The notes under the pieces are model-generated. The model saw only the letters and a list, made by a program, of their open reading frames with translations. It was not told the DNA's origin and did no database searches. From assembly GCA_029059925.1 (NCBI GenBank), contig JAIDVA010000272.1, positions 1 through 7,807 on the forward strand: a stretch of 7,807 bases of DNA, read 5' to 3'. How positions within the stretch are numbered: the first letter of the stretch is position 1; each line of letters begins with the position of its first letter. This DNA comes from Eubacterium sp. (GTDB lineage: Bacteria > Bacillota > Clostridia > Oscillospirales > Acutalibacteraceae). This document shows, piece after piece, positions 6,457 to 7,807 of the stretch. The position numbers and the translations under genes were made by a program.

Positions 6457-6485
6457 TTGACTTATACATATCATTCAATTATTAT
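6457..6485 (+). promoter_or_regulatory. Sigma-A type promoter for the GH16 gene
   Basis: TTGACT (6457-6462, 5/6 match) is followed after 17 bases by TATTAT (6480-6485, 5/6 match). The start would be near 6492, about 25 bases before the ATG. Its -35 box lies 23 bases from the -35 box of the divergent rimM promoter, so the two promoters are back to back. Confidence 0.6.
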
Positions 6486-6487
6486 AT

Positions 6488-6501
6488 AATTAACGTTTAC
6501 A
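6488..6501 (-). promoter_or_regulatory. Candidate catabolite-response element (cre) for CcpA
   Basis: The minus strand reads TGTAAACGTTAATT, matching the Firmicutes cre consensus TGWAARCGYTWNCW at 13 of 14 positions (T instead of C near the end). It is centred on the CG of a perfect AACGTT palindrome and overlaps the predicted transcription start of the GH16 gene, a location expected to repress. Another LacI-family regulator could also bind such a site. Confidence 0.5.
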
Positions 6502-6516
6502 GACAGGAGAAATTAT

Positions 6517-7584
6517 ATGATGAAAAAGTACATAGCTTCCCTTCTTGCATTGATTGTAATTTTATTGTCCGTTGTTCCGGCTTTTGCACTTGACATAGAT
6601 GGTGACTTTGAAAGCAGCACACTCCCCGATTTGAGCAGTGACGGCTGGTATGAGACAATGCACACGGATTTCACACAGATCAAGAATATGGAGGAGTTAA
6701 ACGCACAAGGCTGGATACCGTCAACTCATGGTCTGCGAAACTATGAATACTGGTGCGACCAGATGATTGAATTCAGTGATGAAGGTCTTATCATTCACAG
6801 TGAAATGAAAAGTGAGCACTACTGCGATGTATGCAAAGTAACAGACGGCGTTTTCACAAGCGGAATAGAGACACGCAAAACAGTTGACAATGAAAGTATC
6901 ATGACCTTTTCACAGGCGTTTGGATATTTTGAGGCTACCGTAATCGTTCCGCGCGGCTCAGGTATGTGGTCAGCCTTCTGGCTGCAGAGCAATCAATGCG
7001 GTCAAGTTGGCAGCAAGGGTGAGGACGGCAGTGAGATTGATATATTCGAATCCTCCTTTATGCAGGAAAACCCAACCAAAACAGGTCAGGCAATTCATTA
7101 TGATGCTTATGATGCACCTTTTTATCACTGCGGTGATAATATAGCAGATACAGGTAAAAACCTTTATGATGGAGAAGAGCATACATATGCACTGAAATGG
7201 ACACCTACCCGATATATAATGTACGTTGATGGTGAGGTTGTCTGGAATACAAACTACGGCGGGGTTTCAAAAACTCCGGAATTTTTAAGACTGACAACCG
7301 AGATTCGTGACACCGGCTGGGGTCCGTATGGTCAGCCAATCGGTCATTTTGAAAACCGAGACGATGGTGCAAACGATTTTATTATTAAAGAGGTTAAGGT
7401 TTATCAGAACAAAGCCTTTGAGTCACATATAAAAAGCCCTGATGACTTCAAAGATATGGAAAAAATTTATATGACACTTATTATTGTATCAAGTGTTATC
7501 GGAGGTATTGCAGTAATAGCAGTTGCAACAATTATAATCAGGCTGATTGTTAAAAAGGTAAAAAACAAAAAAGGCAACAAATAA
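6517..7584 (+). CDS. Secreted, membrane-anchored GH16 family beta-glucanase
   Basis: This 355-aa protein has an N-terminal signal peptide (MMKKYIASLLALIVILL..., probable cleavage after AFA at residue 24), a GH16 jelly-roll domain (about 46-297), and a C-terminal transmembrane helix (about 319-345) followed by a basic tail (KKVKNKKGNK). It should therefore sit on the outer face of the membrane with the catalytic domain outside. The catalytic motif is E173-I-D175-I-F-E178, the ExDxxE form with the beta-bulge typical of laminarinase-like GH16, with E173 expected as nucleophile and E178 as acid/base. GSGMWSAFWLQ (147-157) is the conserved substrate-cleft strand. The likely substrate is a beta-1,3- or mixed-linked glucan; galactans cannot be excluded. 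Five cysteines (80, 103, 106, 161, 205), including CDVC, lie in the secreted part. AGGAG stands seven bases before the ATG at 6517. No sugar transporter or regulator is adjacent. Confidence 0.9.
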   Translation: MMKKYIASLLALIVILLSVVPAFALDIDGDFESSTLPDLSSDGWYETMHTDFTQIKNMEELNAQGWIPSTHGLRNYEYWCDQMIEFSDEGLIIHSEMKSEHYCDVCKVTDGVFTSGIETRKTVDNESIMTFSQAFGYFEATVIVPRGSGMWSAFWLQSNQCGQVGSKGEDGSEIDIFESSFMQENPTKTGQAIHYDAYDAPFYHCGDNIADTGKNLYDGEEHTYALKWTPTRYIMYVDGEVVWNTNYGGVSKTPEFLRLTTEIRDTGWGPYGQPIGHFENRDDGANDFIIKEVKVYQNKAFESHIKSPDDFKDMEKIYMTLIIVSSVIGGIAVIAVATIIIRLIVKKVKNKKGNK

Positions 7585-7587
7585 AGC

Positions 7588-7625
7588 AAAAATCTGTCTC
7601 ATTTTCATTTTGGGACAGATTTTTT
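7588..7625 (+). terminator. Rho-independent terminator of the GH16 gene, probably bidirectional
   Basis: A 13-bp stem pairs 7588-7600 (aaaaatctgtctc) with 7612-7624 (gggacagattttt), with one G-U pair and an 11-base loop, ending in a T-run. It begins four bases after the GH16 stop. The A-run on the left arm gives a T-run on the minus strand too, so it can also end the convergent gene at the right edge. Confidence 0.88.
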
Positions 7626-7639
7626 ATTTACTGTTAAAA

Positions 7640-7807
7640 TCAGTTGGACTTTTTTAATTTTTTATTATCAAACAATACAAAATCCACTTTTTTCATTAAA
7701 ACATCAAACACCAATGCCATAAGCAGTGTGATTGCAAATGAAGCAATAAACAATAGTATCGGCTTTGCATTTACTTCAAAATGCTCAACAAAATCATCGG
7801 TATACGC
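7640..7807 (-). CDS. C-terminal end of an unidentified membrane protein (partial)
   Basis: An open minus-strand frame enters from the right edge and ends at a TGA at 7640-7642, giving the last 55 residues of a protein. They read AYTDDFVEHFEVNAKP, then a hydrophobic helix (about 17-37, ILLFIASFAITLLMALVF), then a charged tail ending KKLKKSN. This is a C-terminal transmembrane helix with a basic cytoplasmic end. A membrane acyltransferase or a permease subunit would fit, but nothing here is diagnostic. It converges with the GH16 gene and shares its terminator. Confidence 0.6.
   Translation of the reverse strand, partial: AYTDDFVEHFEVNAKPILLFIASFAITLLMALVFDVLMKKVDFVLFDNKKLKKSN

Noticed and set aside
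6457..6490. TTGACT paired with the perfect TATAAT at 6485-6490 as the GH16 promoter
   Set aside because: The spacer would be 22 bases, too long for sigma-A; TATTAT at 6480-6485 gives a 17-base spacer.

Overview
The window looks like a low-GC, Gram-positive anaerobe of the Clostridia, probably near Ruminococcaceae/Oscillospirales. The evidence is the AT-rich intergenic DNA, strong AGGAGG-type ribosome binding sites, sigma-A style promoters, an HPr with the regulatory Ser46, and an ECF vitamin-type transporter with its own dedicated energising module. The placement is an inference from gene content and was not tested by a search.

Region 1 (about 30-4369, minus strand) is one apparent operon. 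A strong promoter (TTGACA, 17-base spacer, TAACAT) precedes a divergent MreB-family actin. Then come EcfT, a double-cassette ECF ATPase, an ECF S component and an 82-aa membrane protein. The junctions are one 35-base gap followed by overlaps, and I see no terminator or riboswitch between the genes. The four distal genes would form a complete transporter (T, fused A-A', S) plus a small accessory membrane protein. The substrate cannot be read from sequence.

Region 2 (about 4370-4658) has no gene. It holds a roughly 200-bp, MITE-like cluster of six adjacent hairpins inside a perfect 15-bp terminal inverted repeat, then the terminator of the next gene.

Region 3 (about 4605-6433, minus strand) holds ptsH (HPr) with its own promoter and terminator, and upstream of it a rimM-trmD pair (ribosome maturation factor and tRNA m1G37 methyltransferase) read from its own promoter. 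The usual neighbours rpsP and rplS are not adjacent.

Region 4 (about 6394-7624, plus strand) is a divergent gene for a secreted, C-terminally membrane-anchored GH16 glucanase. A near-consensus catabolite-response (cre) site lies over its predicted transcription start, and a strong terminator follows. HPr phosphorylated on Ser46 is the known CcpA co-repressor, so the window plausibly carries both the co-repressor gene and a target. At the right edge a convergent minus-strand gene enters, of which only the last 55 codons (a membrane helix and a basic tail) are visible.

I found no CRISPR array, phage gene, transposase gene, tRNA or rRNA. No clearly new multi-gene system is visible. The most unusual items are the MreB paralogue with a changed nucleotide-site residue placed at the head of an ECF operon, the hairpin cluster, and the cre-controlled anchored GH16.
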